The position numbers were made by a program, and so were the translations under genes. 25,181 nucleotides of DNA from Chryseobacterium sp. Its GTDB lineage: Bacteria > Bacteroidota > Bacteroidia > Flavobacteriales > Weeksellaceae. The notes below the pieces were generated by a model. It was not told the DNA's origin. It was given only the letters and a program-made list of their open reading frames with translations, and ran no database searches. The stretch lies in NCBI GenBank assembly GCA_030146295.1, contig JASLCD010000208.1, positions 1 through 25,181 of the forward strand, given 5' to 3'. Below, piece by piece: positions 1 to 7,958 of this stretch. Within the stretch, counting starts at the first letter, position 1, and every line of letters starts with the position of its first letter.

Positions 1-73
1 GATTCGAACCCCCGGACCTGTTACAGTCAACAGTTTTCAAGACTGCCGCAATCGACCACTCTGCCAACTCTCC
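1..73 (-). tRNA. tRNA-Ser(UGA), 3' end cut by window edge
   Basis: Reading the minus strand from 73, the sequence starts GGAGAGT (acceptor stem), followed by a D-arm GGCAGAGTGGTCGATTGCGGC, an anticodon stem-loop with loop CTTGAAA giving anticodon TGA, a long variable arm (TTGACTGTAACAGGTC region), and a T arm with GGTTCGAATC. The long variable arm and the UGA anticodon identify a class II serine tRNA that reads UCA and related codons. The 3' half of the acceptor stem lies beyond position 1 and is not visible. Confidence 0.95.
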
Positions 74-107
74 TTCAACTCCGGTAGTACCGTTGTTTTC
101 AGTGGTG

Positions 108-138
108 CAAATATAGAAAGTTTTTCATTACTGACAAA
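108..138 (-). promoter_or_regulatory. Promoter of tRNA-Ser
   Basis: On the minus strand a TTTG element (138-135) is followed, after exactly 19 bases, by TATATTTG (115-108). This is a full match to the Bacteroidota housekeeping promoter (-33 TTTG, -7 TAnnTTTG). Transcription would start near 101, about 28 bases before the mature tRNA. It is one of the clearest promoters in the window and supports the phylum assignment. Confidence 0.75.
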
Positions 139-288
139 ATATTTTTTAAGAAAATTCACATTTCTATATTTCTAAAGAAAATTCTATCTTTTCAGGCTGT
201 CAAATCAAAGCTGTTAACAACTCAACTTCAGATATTTACCCATTAACAAAGGACATTCGCCTATTAATACTATTTTTTAATACATATT

Positions 289-783
289 TCACCCGTAATA
301 ATATTCAGTGGTAACATCTCCACTAAAGGCCGGATGCATCTCTTTCTTCTGCATATTCAGTTCAAATAATCTTTCACCCTCTTTATTTCCACCCCTTATT
401 TTTAATGAATACCATCCATTTTCTAAAGATAAGGTAATGCTGTTTTCATCATTGATAGAAGTAATGTCTTTCAAATAGCCAATACCTACAACTTTTACTT
501 CATTATCAGCGGTCTGAAAGATCCATCCTCTGGACTCTACCTCTACCTCATCATCATTCAAAATATTTTCATCATTTACTGAGACCCCGAATGCATAATG
601 GTCTTCTTCTACACCTATTATTGGGATGGCAATTCCTGATTTTGTTATTTCATCTCCATGTTCGTTTTCTACGAAATATTTTAAAATATTATTACCCGAA
701 AGATGGTTTTCCTGCAGGTATTTTGCTAAAAGCTGCGGGCTAAACACCACAAAACCTTTAAGTTCTGAGAATATTTTCTTCAT
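289..783 (-). CDS. Unrecognised 164-residue protein at end of Rhs island; possible immunity protein
   Basis: I do not recognise a family. The product is a 164-residue, soluble, acidic protein with no signal peptide or membrane segment. Residues 1-40 look helical, followed by alternating beta-type stretches and acidic turns. It is the last gene of the minus-strand Rhs cassette, 121 bp beyond the Imm51-like gene, with no convincing promoter in the gap, so read-through from the cassette is plausible. Small acidic genes of unknown function placed just behind an Rhs toxin are commonly immunity proteins, either cognate or orphan. That role is an inference from position, size and acidity alone. Confidence 0.7.
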   Translation of the reverse strand: MKKIFSELKGFVVFSPQLLAKYLQENHLSGNNILKYFVENEHGDEITKSGIAIPIIGVEEDHYAFGVSVNDENILNDDEVEVESRGWIFQTADNEVKVVGIGYLKDITSINDENSITLSLENGWYSLKIRGGNKEGERLFELNMQKKEMHPAFSGDVTTEYYYG

Positions 784-904
784 ATATATTTGGATTGGAT
801 TTGGATTAAATAGTATCTGTTATTTCAACGGTACTTCTATATTTCCCCATTTTTCATTGCATAAAGTATTCTGATTAGCATTATTTTAATATTCATTTGT
901 AAAA

Positions 905-1255
905 TCAATCCAGTTCAGCCCGTGAAAACAAATCTTTGATTACAGTTTCATCTTCACATGCTTTTTTAAAGCTTAAGATAAAATCCTTCAGCTTTTCTGT
1001 ATCGGAAGAATATGCACAAAACATTCCTCCTTCAGGATCAAAACGAATGATATCAACCAGATCGGCTCTTTTTTCTTTGATAAAGACATCAGCCAATGAT
1101 GCCCAATCGTAGCCGCTACCTTCAAAACCTTCATCAGCACGGGTATCAAATATTTCCTGTTTATACGCCCCCACATCTAAACACACCGAGGAACTGTTTG
1201 AATGTTCCACCCAAAAAAATGGGTTGATTGCTTCTTTTAAGTTATGAATGTCCAT
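905..1255 (-). CDS. Imm51-like immunity protein
   Basis: This 116-residue cytoplasmic protein carries motifs I associate with the Imm51 family of polymorphic-toxin immunity proteins: a central stretch of the form EIFDTRADEGFEGSGYDW and a later FDPEGGMFCAYS segment, each in the expected order. Family members bind and neutralise toxin tips of Rhs, LXG or CDI-type proteins. The gene lies 81 bp behind the 184-residue gene that overlaps the Rhs stop codon. It is therefore the second immunity-type gene of the cassette and may protect against a toxin tip no longer present or one delivered by neighbours. The start is the only ATG giving the full motif set. A shorter ORF in another frame (988-1176) is a shadow. 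Confidence 0.75.
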   Translation of the reverse strand: MDIHNLKEAINPFFWVEHSNSSSVCLDVGAYKQEIFDTRADEGFEGSGYDWASLADVFIKEKRADLVDIIRFDPEGGMFCAYSSDTEKLKDFILSFKKACEDETVIKDLFSRAELD

Positions 1256-1336
1256 ACTATTATAATTATTGCTATTGTACTTTTATTTTTATATCGGAAT
1301 CACAGCATTACCAGTGTTTTTCACTGTAATCGAATA

Positions 1337-1891
1337 CTATATACTGATGGAATATAACGTTGAGCGTTTGTTCATTAATTCTATAATATCCGACATTTTA
1401 ATATTAAGATTATTCATAAGATAAAGCGGATAAAAAAAATCATCATATCCTACGGTTGAGTCAGGAGTATATTCTACATTGTCTTCAAAATCCTGTTTTT
1501 CTCCTGATTCAGTGGAAGAGACCTCACCTTCCTCCAAATCCAAATCGTATTCTATTCTTCTTATTTGCTTTCCGCCTTTATACACTTCACAGAACATATA
1601 AGGAATCCATATATCTATGGTCATATTAAACAGTAGTGCTTCGTGTTGTGCAGAAAACTCTTCACTTATCTTTTTTCCTTCATTCTCCAATAATTTACCT
1701 TCAATGATCACATAATCTCCAATAGGATCTGTGATAAGCAGTGTATTTGATTGATCTCCACCTTCAGCATCAATCCATTTTTTGTATTCTTCTATTTTAA
1801 TAAGGGAAAAATCTTTTATAAAAGAATCAACCTTATTTTTATCAATTAACAACCAGCTTTTACAGCTGAAATTTTCAAAAATCTCATTCAT
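1337..1891 (-). CDS. Candidate cognate immunity protein of the Rhs toxin
   Basis: A 184-residue acidic soluble protein of no family I recognise, with no signal peptide or transmembrane segment. A very acidic stretch (LEEGEVSSTESGEKQDFEDN) lies in the C-terminal half. Its ATG overlaps the Rhs stop codon by one base (TAATG, 1889-1893), which implies translational coupling to the toxin gene. A toxin whose tip acts in the cytosol needs an immunity protein made alongside it, and the gene directly after the toxin tip is the standard position. The immunity role therefore rests on position, coupling, size and acidity rather than on sequence similarity. Confidence 0.75.
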   Translation of the reverse strand: MNEIFENFSCKSWLLIDKNKVDSFIKDFSLIKIEEYKKWIDAEGGDQSNTLLITDPIGDYVIIEGKLLENEGKKISEEFSAQHEALLFNMTIDIWIPYMFCEVYKGGKQIRRIEYDLDLEEGEVSSTESGEKQDFEDNVEYTPDSTVGYDDFFYPLYLMNNLNIKMSDIIELMNKRSTLYSISI

Positions 1892-4800
1892 TATTTATAA
1901 TATTTTGCAGAAATATCAATTCCATTCTCTGTCACTTTTCCATCAGGATGATAAACTCTGACATTGGCATTACCTTTCAGGTCCGTCCATTTATAAGAAA
2001 TCGTCATATTATTTGACTTGGCATGGCTAAACAGTACAGCATCACAATTATTAGCTCTAGGTCCACAAGGAGGTAACGGCCCTGCAGGGAATGGTTTTCC
2101 GCCTTTTCCTCTGAAGAACGAAGTTGTACCATCGCCTTTTGGTCCCATAGAGGTAATTTCTAAGTGACCTCCTTTCTGTCCGCCCATCTGGTTTAAGATT
2201 TGCGGTTCAGAATGCAATCCTCCTTTTTGGCTGCCAAAACTTCCTACCTGCCCTGTAATTCCTGATGGGTTGGTATATATAGCGTCTGCTATATGAAGCC
2301 CCAAAACATCTGCTTCTGTATTTGAATCATTTACATTAGCATATAATGTTGCATTATTACCTGCCAAACCAATTGGATCTAAACTAATAAAAAGACCGCT
2401 ATTGCTATCATAATATCTGAAACGATTATAATAAAGACCACCTGTTTCTATATCTTCGTATTGACCAGGCTGTCTAAATGGAATAAAATATTGATCTCCC
2501 TTTAAGTTTTTCAGATTTCCGTAAATATCATAGTCTGTACTCCAGACAATCTGTCCATCTTCATTATAAGCCTGTACCGGCCTTCCTATATAATCGGAAA
2601 CAATACTATAACTTTCACCGTTAATAATCTTAGCACACGGTACAAATGCATTTTTTTCATACACCCAGGTTATGACATTCTCCGCTGGTTCTTTTCCTGT
2701 AATGACATTTCCTTCATCATCTACAGTCGTTACAGGATCTTCTTCAACATCATAGCTCCATTCATGCAAGAGAACGTTACTATCCCAAATATAACGAGTT
2801 ATTTTCTTCAGGGCAATTTTTGAGGTTCTTCTTCCCAGTGCATCATATTCGAAGCTTACTTCTTTGCCGTCGGGACGCTTTATTTTGGCCAGCATTCCGT
2901 TGGCATTCCAGAAATAAGCCCAGTCTCCGAATTCCCATTCCTGGTTTTGAATCTCGGCTGAAAGGTCTGCATTTACATCAGGCAAATCATTTCCTTCCGG
3001 CAGTTTTGGAGTGTTCAGCCAGTCTGAAGCAATGGGTTTATAGTAAGGATGAGCAGTACTCTCCTGTTCTCTATTTTCCGGCTTCACATTATTAATGGGA
3101 CGTTTACTTTTTATTCTTAAGTTTCCTTCTTCATCATAATGATAAAACCAGTTTTTGTCCCTCATCAGCTTTCCTCCTTTATCGTAAACGCGGTCGGTTC
3201 GTTTAGCACTTTCGTATAAGCATCCCGTAGCATCCGGATTTTTATACTGTACTTCCCCGTTGGAATATTCTGCAGCTGCAAGACTTCCAAACGCGTCATA
3301 ATCAAATCTTGTTTTTCCGCCCGTCACCCTGTCCAAAACATGCAGCAAACGGGTTCCTGCTGCCCAGCTATAGTCCTGATGGAAGGTAGTAGCTGATTTA
3401 TTGACGGTTACTTTCTGGCTTACCGGCATTCCGATATGGTCTAATTCAAATGTACTTTCTACTCCGCCTGTCATTTCTCGGGAAAGCATCTGGCCGCTAT
3501 GGCTGATGTCAACATTCATCTTCCATGGCAAAGCAATATTGCCGGCTGTTGAAGAAATTGTTTTAAGCTGGCCTAGATCATTGTAGGAATAATCAATTTC
3601 AGCGCCTAAACTGCTCTGCAAGCCTATTAGTTTTCCCTGACTGTCATATTCATATTGAATGGAATAATCCCCTTGTTTCTCATGGGTGATCTGTCCTAAT
3701 TTATTTCTCTGGAATTCAACACTGCTGTTTTCATTGTCTGCTTTAATCAATAATCCTGATGTATTATACTGATAAGCTTCCCAGGTTCCATCGGGATAAT
3801 GAGTTTGCGTTAGTCTTCCACCCAGATCATATTCATAAAAAATATTTTTTCCATAAGGTGTTCTGCTTTGGGTAAGCATTCCGTCTTTATCTCTTACAAA
3901 GAATTTTTTCTGCCCATCAAAACCTGTTTCTTCTGTGATATCGTTATTATGGTTTCTTTCAAACTGATAAATCTCTCCTTTTTCATTGGTAATACTCATC
4001 AGGTTTTCATAAGCATCATAGCCCAATACTAAGGTTTCTTCTTTTTTATGGGATAAGGCATTCCTGCGGACCTGGCGTTTCAGACTCCCCATTGGGGTGT
4101 AGCTCATCAGCCATTCTGCACGCCCGTCTGTAGCATAAACCGGAAGGTCATAAGCATCATAACGGATTTTTAATGGTAATTGTCCGTTTTCATTAATCTC
4201 TACTGCCCGTCCCATCTGATCTCTGTTAATCAGAGTCCTGATAAGAGGTTTTGGACTGAACACCAGTATTCTTCCATATTCATCGTATTTCCAGTACTGT
4301 TCGGCTCCGGCAGTATTGGTAAGCTGAATGATCTGCCCTCTCTCATTGTATTTATAATGAGTAATGATATCCTGCATAATGCTTTTTTCAGGGGTTCTTT
4401 CATTACCGGCATATTCGTAATAGATGCTTGTTTCTGTGGGATCGGTATAGCTTATCAGTTTTCCCTCTTCATCATAGTTCCATGTTTCGGAAGCACCTGA
4501 AGGCGAAAAACGAGCGGTTACCTGGCCAAATTCATTGTACTGATAATGATATTCTTCACCATCCGGACTGTGGAAGATTTTAATATTTCCCATTTCATCA
4601 TAGGTATATCCTTCTACTCTGCCTTCAGGAGAACCTGTCATTTTCAGCTCATTGTGAGCGGTATAATCATACCAGGTTTCGCCCCCTTCTCCATTTACCT
4701 TTTTATAGACCAGAAAGTTTTCATCATAGTGATACTCTTCCGTTCTGTTATTCTGTTTTGGATAGATAACTTCCGTAAAACCTTCATCATCATTATAATG

Positions 4801-6675
4801 AAGCTCTCCTTCCATATATCCGTCTATTCCTTTGGTATGAACTACCCTTCCTTTTTTATCATATTCCCACTGATAGCTCATTCCGTTCCTGTTGGTTCTT
4901 TTCACCACCTGATTTTTCCCGTCATATTCAAAGACAATCGCCTTTTTATGAATATCCCAGACATGGATAAGATTACCCCGATCATCATAATCATAACGAA
5001 CCTGCAGATCTCTCTGCTTTTTATAACAGTAATACACTTCTGTTACTTTTTTATACTCAGGATGAATCACAGTTTCTATGCTGAATCCACTCTTCACATC
5101 TTTTATACTTTTCAGGACAATATTGCGGTCTTCATATTCATATTCTCTGATTGTTCCGTCTCCATATGCAATACGAATCACTTTATATACTGTGCCTTCT
5201 GTAATATGATGGAATCTTTTATAGGTATAGACATCAGTTCCTTTACGAACAATCCACCTACTGCTGCTTGGTCTGTACTGCCATATTTTATGATCTCTAC
5301 AATAGGTCATTTCCTCACCAATTTCAGGTACAGGAATCAGCATGGCAATGTTTTCCTCCGGATGCATCCAACCAGCAAATTTATTGTCTTCTTCAGGAAG
5401 AATAAATAAATCATGATTATTAAAGACTCCGTTTCCTAAAGGACCAAAGTCATAAGGCCTGTCACTGTGCCAAATATTTTTCCACATCAAAGGAGTGCTT
5501 CCCTGAATTTCAAAATCTTCCCATTCAAAAACCATTGCTCCGGTAGCAAAATTAACGGGTTCCAATCCCCAGTGGCATAATTTTTTAGACAGGGCATTAG
5601 CCAATTTGAATTTATTGAATGGGGCTTTTTTAAGGACACTGTTATTCAATTTCTTTAGCCCGTTGGCTCCCAGCTTCCCTATTTTCTTGGTGAGACTTCT
5701 CATCAAAAACATTCCCGCAAGACGCATCAGCATTTCTCCGGGAGTATAGACATGAGGAACAAAAGCTCCTCCCACCAATACAGGTCCTCCCGTATTGATC
5801 TGGATATACATGCTTGAAAAATTATTATAAAAGGCAAAATAAGCCAGTGGGTTTTTCTTTGGTTTATCCGGCATGGCAGGAAGCATGGTCATTCCGAAAG
5901 GGAATCCCATACAGGTAAGAACCTGCTGAGGCTGGTTTCCGCTCATTTTGCTTCCCTGCGCCAAAACAGTCTGCGAGCCATAGTAGACTTCTCCTTCGTG
6001 CGGAGCCTCCTGAGGAAATGGAATCAGGTACACAGGAATCAATGATGTGATGTGCCTGAAAGGAATTACAACTCCCATAACACTTGTTGTAGTAGTTGCT
6101 TTGTGTCTTCCATGAACATATATTGAGCCCCCCATCGGAATACTCTCCGGCAGTGACGGCATCAGATTTCTTGCGAACTGTGGAATTGGAATCGTAATGG
6201 TAATATAATCCATGACATCAAAAACAATCCCGATAAAAGGATGTGGCAATGGCAGAGGAATCAGCATAAATGAAGGCGGCGGCGGGATCAGTGTCCAGTG
6301 GATATCAATTGCCAGCACAATATCAAAATGCTTGCTGGTATGCTGGATAGCAGTGGAAGGCATTGCCGGAGTATTCACTTTGATCAGTTTTATCTTACTT
6401 TCGGGAGCAGCTTTTTCGGAAGTTACAGCACTGTCTCCACCTCCTCCGCCACTACTTTTCTCCGACTTTGCACTGTCTCCGCCCGTAATGGATTGAACCA
6501 TAGAAACAGGGTTCAGGGAATCAAAATTATTTTTCATCCCGTTCTTCCAGCCCTGCTTGGTTTTGTCCCAGCTTACCGAAGTAACGTCTGCGTTCACCTT
6601 CAAGGAGCGGTCCGGGTTCATATCCGGTTTTGCAACCTTTATGGGTTTTACTGTTTTCTTGTTCAGATCTGCCAT
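1891..6675 (-). CDS. PAAR-like/Rhs effector with C-terminal deaminase-like toxin
   Basis: A 1594-residue polymorphic toxin. Residues 1-110 are a basic N-terminus ending in a Gly/Ser linker (about 72-82). Residues 112-305 are rich in Pro and hydrophobics and contain a PAAR-like tip (GEVYYGSQTVLAQGSKMSG near 228, INTGGPVLVGG near 293). A DUF6531-like segment begins at EPVNFATGAMVFEWEDF (372). Many YD repeats fill about 520-1350. The Rhs core ends with PGQYEDIETGGLYYNRFRYY, DPIGLAG (D1433) and ADVLGL (D1456). The last 134 residues are the variable tip. It carries H1488-S-E1490 and P-C1537-x6-C1544, the layout of zinc-dependent deaminase toxins. The Rhs shell normally encloses the toxin, which is freed by self-cleavage at the core; the PAAR-like part caps the VgrG spike. 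The gene sits 17 bp behind the TPR gene. The exact deaminase family and substrate cannot be read from the sequence. Confidence 0.93.
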   Translation of the reverse strand: MADLNKKTVKPIKVAKPDMNPDRSLKVNADVTSVSWDKTKQGWKNGMKNNFDSLNPVSMVQSITGGDSAKSEKSSGGGGGDSAVTSEKAAPESKIKLIKVNTPAMPSTAIQHTSKHFDIVLAIDIHWTLIPPPPSFMLIPLPLPHPFIGIVFDVMDYITITIPIPQFARNLMPSLPESIPMGGSIYVHGRHKATTTTSVMGVVIPFRHITSLIPVYLIPFPQEAPHEGEVYYGSQTVLAQGSKMSGNQPQQVLTCMGFPFGMTMLPAMPDKPKKNPLAYFAFYNNFSSMYIQINTGGPVLVGGAFVPHVYTPGEMLMRLAGMFLMRSLTKKIGKLGANGLKKLNNSVLKKAPFNKFKLANALSKKLCHWGLEPVNFATGAMVFEWEDFEIQGSTPLMWKNIWHSDRPYDFGPLGNGVFNNHDLFILPEEDNKFAGWMHPEENIAMLIPVPEIGEEMTYCRDHKIWQYRPSSSRWIVRKGTDVYTYKRFHHITEGTVYKVIRIAYGDGTIREYEYEDRNIVLKSIKDVKSGFSIETVIHPEYKKVTEVYYCYKKQRDLQVRYDYDDRGNLIHVWDIHKKAIVFEYDGKNQVVKRTNRNGMSYQWEYDKKGRVVHTKGIDGYMEGELHYNDDEGFTEVIYPKQNNRTEEYHYDENFLVYKKVNGEGGETWYDYTAHNELKMTGSPEGRVEGYTYDEMGNIKIFHSPDGEEYHYQYNEFGQVTARFSPSGASETWNYDEEGKLISYTDPTETSIYYEYAGNERTPEKSIMQDIITHYKYNERGQIIQLTNTAGAEQYWKYDEYGRILVFSPKPLIRTLINRDQMGRAVEINENGQLPLKIRYDAYDLPVYATDGRAEWLMSYTPMGSLKRQVRRNALSHKKEETLVLGYDAYENLMSITNEKGEIYQFERNHNNDITEETGFDGQKKFFVRDKDGMLTQSRTPYGKNIFYEYDLGGRLTQTHYPDGTWEAYQYNTSGLLIKADNENSSVEFQRNKLGQITHEKQGDYSIQYEYDSQGKLIGLQSSLGAEIDYSYNDLGQLKTISSTAGNIALPWKMNVDISHSGQMLSREMTGGVESTFELDHIGMPVSQKVTVNKSATTFHQDYSWAAGTRLLHVLDRVTGGKTRFDYDAFGSLAAAEYSNGEVQYKNPDATGCLYESAKRTDRVYDKGGKLMRDKNWFYHYDEEGNLRIKSKRPINNVKPENREQESTAHPYYKPIASDWLNTPKLPEGNDLPDVNADLSAEIQNQEWEFGDWAYFWNANGMLAKIKRPDGKEVSFEYDALGRRTSKIALKKITRYIWDSNVLLHEWSYDVEEDPVTTVDDEGNVITGKEPAENVITWVYEKNAFVPCAKIINGESYSIVSDYIGRPVQAYNEDGQIVWSTDYDIYGNLKNLKGDQYFIPFRQPGQYEDIETGGLYYNRFRYYDSNSGLFISLDPIGLAGNNATLYANVNDSNTEADVLGLHIADAIYTNPSGITGQVGSFGSQKGGLHSEPQILNQMGGQKGGHLEITSMGPKGDGTTSFFRGKGGKPFPAGPLPPCGPRANNCDAVLFSHAKSNNMTISYKWTDLKGNANVRVYHPDGKVTENGIDISAKYYK
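1894..2295 (-). other. Toxin tip of the Rhs effector (deaminase-like domain)
   Basis: This part of the Rhs gene encodes residues 1461-1594, after the conserved core motif LGL. The tip has a histidine-serine-glutamate triplet (H1488, E1490) and a PC-x6-C motif (C1537, C1544). In the deaminase superfamily the histidine and two cysteines bind zinc and the glutamate is the proton shuttle. Spacing of about 47 residues between HSE and PC fits known bacterial deaminase toxins, though PCxxC is the more common cysteine spacing. A non-catalytic cysteine pair cannot be excluded. Confidence 0.6.
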
Positions 6676-6692
6676 GATTTTTTAATTTGAGA

Positions 6693-7952
6693 TTACCCTG
6701 CTTTTGGTCTTTCTACGCTTACCTTCCAATCATCACCAAAATAAGCTTTCATTTCATTGTCCAGTAGTGTTTTTTTATCATGATCGCCTTCGTACTTAAG
6801 AATCAGCATTGAGGCTACGAACCGCAGGCTGCTCTGTTCCCGTACTGAAGGATCCATTACTTTTGCTATGTCGAGGCATTTTTCAAAATACCTTATCATT
6901 TTATCTTTTGTCAATATAGTATCATTCAATGTTCCAATGATTCTGTAACATTCAATAGCCATTGCATATTCTCCTATCTTTTGTGCTGTTTCCGCAGCTT
7001 TTTCAAATATTTTCTCTGCTTTGGATTTTTTGGAATTTCCTAACAGATGACTTCCATAATTCATGTACATCTGAACCTCCAGTGGCGAGTCGGGCTCTAC
7101 TTCTTCCAATATAGTCCGGTAAGTATCTTCTGCCCTGTCTTTTTTCCTGTCTGCTGTGTATGCCTGGGTAAGCATAAAATAGGCAGAGATCTCTCCCTGT
7201 TTATTTTTTTGTTCTTTAGCCAGCCTCACTGCTTTGTTTAAGGCATACTCTGCTTCTTTGAATCTTTCTTTGCTTAGATGATTGCTGGCTATAAGAATCT
7301 GCTGCTGAAAATCCGTATCCGGACTATTTTTCTTCCGGTTTGTATGAGCAGCTGTATTCTGCATGAGCTGATGAATATCTACTTCTACCCTGAAACTGTG
7401 TGCTGAAGAGATCTGTGACAGTGTTCTATAGGTATGATGTTCTGCCCAGACCAGTTTAATATCCTTACATTCTGATATTTCACACATCCTGCACCATTCT
7501 TTCACCCATAGAGACAGCTCTTCGGTGCTACTTATTCTGAGCGGGGCAATGTAAAGGTAGATTTTGGAGTCCTTAATATTCGGGAAGTTTCTCTTCAATT
7601 CCTGCAAAGGATAAAATGCTTTGTAAGCATCAGTTTTAAAAGTTTCTTCCGGATTTTTAAGATCCCATTGCGGAATATTTTCTTCACTTTTTTTCAGCAT
7701 TTCATAGAACTCCGTCCATTCATCCAGTAAAGTCTGTCCGAAGGATTTCATCCCGTTAAATTCCTGATAATGGAGCAAAAAAATATCATCCCCTTCTTCG
7801 TCTTCGGAAAGTTTCGATTTGATAAATCCATCAAAAAGGTCAGTTTCATGTTTTTCTCCTATGCAGATCAGCATAGGTTTCTCTTCGTTCTTTGAAACGA
7901 CTTTCTGCCATTGTCTTTTTAATTTTACCAACTCCAAATCTACCGGATTCAT
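6693..7952 (-). CDS. TPR protein between VgrG and Rhs; candidate effector adaptor/chaperone
   Basis: A 419-residue cytoplasmic protein. The N-terminal half (about 1-205) has no family I recognise and is rich in Trp, Glu and Lys. The C-terminal half (about 215-385) consists of tetratricopeptide-type helical pairs, for example around ERFKEAEYALNKAVRLAKEQ, DRAEDTYRTILEEV and SKAEKIFEKAAETAQKIGEY. It starts 6 bp after the vgrG stop and ends 17 bp before the Rhs start, so all three are surely co-transcribed. In Proteobacteria the same slot between vgrG and a PAAR/Rhs effector is filled by adaptors such as DUF4123 (Tap/Tec), DUF2169 or Eag chaperones. By position this protein is likely to load or stabilise the Rhs effector on VgrG. 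The role is inferred and the family differs from those known adaptors. Confidence 0.85.
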   Translation of the reverse strand: MNPVDLELVKLKRQWQKVVSKNEEKPMLICIGEKHETDLFDGFIKSKLSEDEEGDDIFLLHYQEFNGMKSFGQTLLDEWTEFYEMLKKSEENIPQWDLKNPEETFKTDAYKAFYPLQELKRNFPNIKDSKIYLYIAPLRISSTEELSLWVKEWCRMCEISECKDIKLVWAEHHTYRTLSQISSAHSFRVEVDIHQLMQNTAAHTNRKKNSPDTDFQQQILIASNHLSKERFKEAEYALNKAVRLAKEQKNKQGEISAYFMLTQAYTADRKKDRAEDTYRTILEEVEPDSPLEVQMYMNYGSHLLGNSKKSKAEKIFEKAAETAQKIGEYAMAIECYRIIGTLNDTILTKDKMIRYFEKCLDIAKVMDPSVREQSSLRFVASMLILKYEGDHDKKTLLDNEMKAYFGDDWKVSVERPKAG

Positions 7953-7958
7953 CTGCTT

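Noticed and set aside
788..806. TTGGAT-type short repeats upstream of the 164-residue gene
   Set aside because: Only three short imperfect units of a simple pattern; no regulatory or mobile character can be supported.
4546..5409. Plus-strand ORF of 287 codons
   Set aside because: It lies wholly inside the Rhs repeat region on the opposite strand. The biased YD-repeat codons keep the complementary frame open, and the product (rich in Phe, Ile, His) has no domain logic.
6298..6690. Plus-strand ORFs opposite the Rhs N-terminus
   Set aside because: Shadow frames of the well-supported Rhs gene; composition is unlike a real protein and no promoter precedes them.
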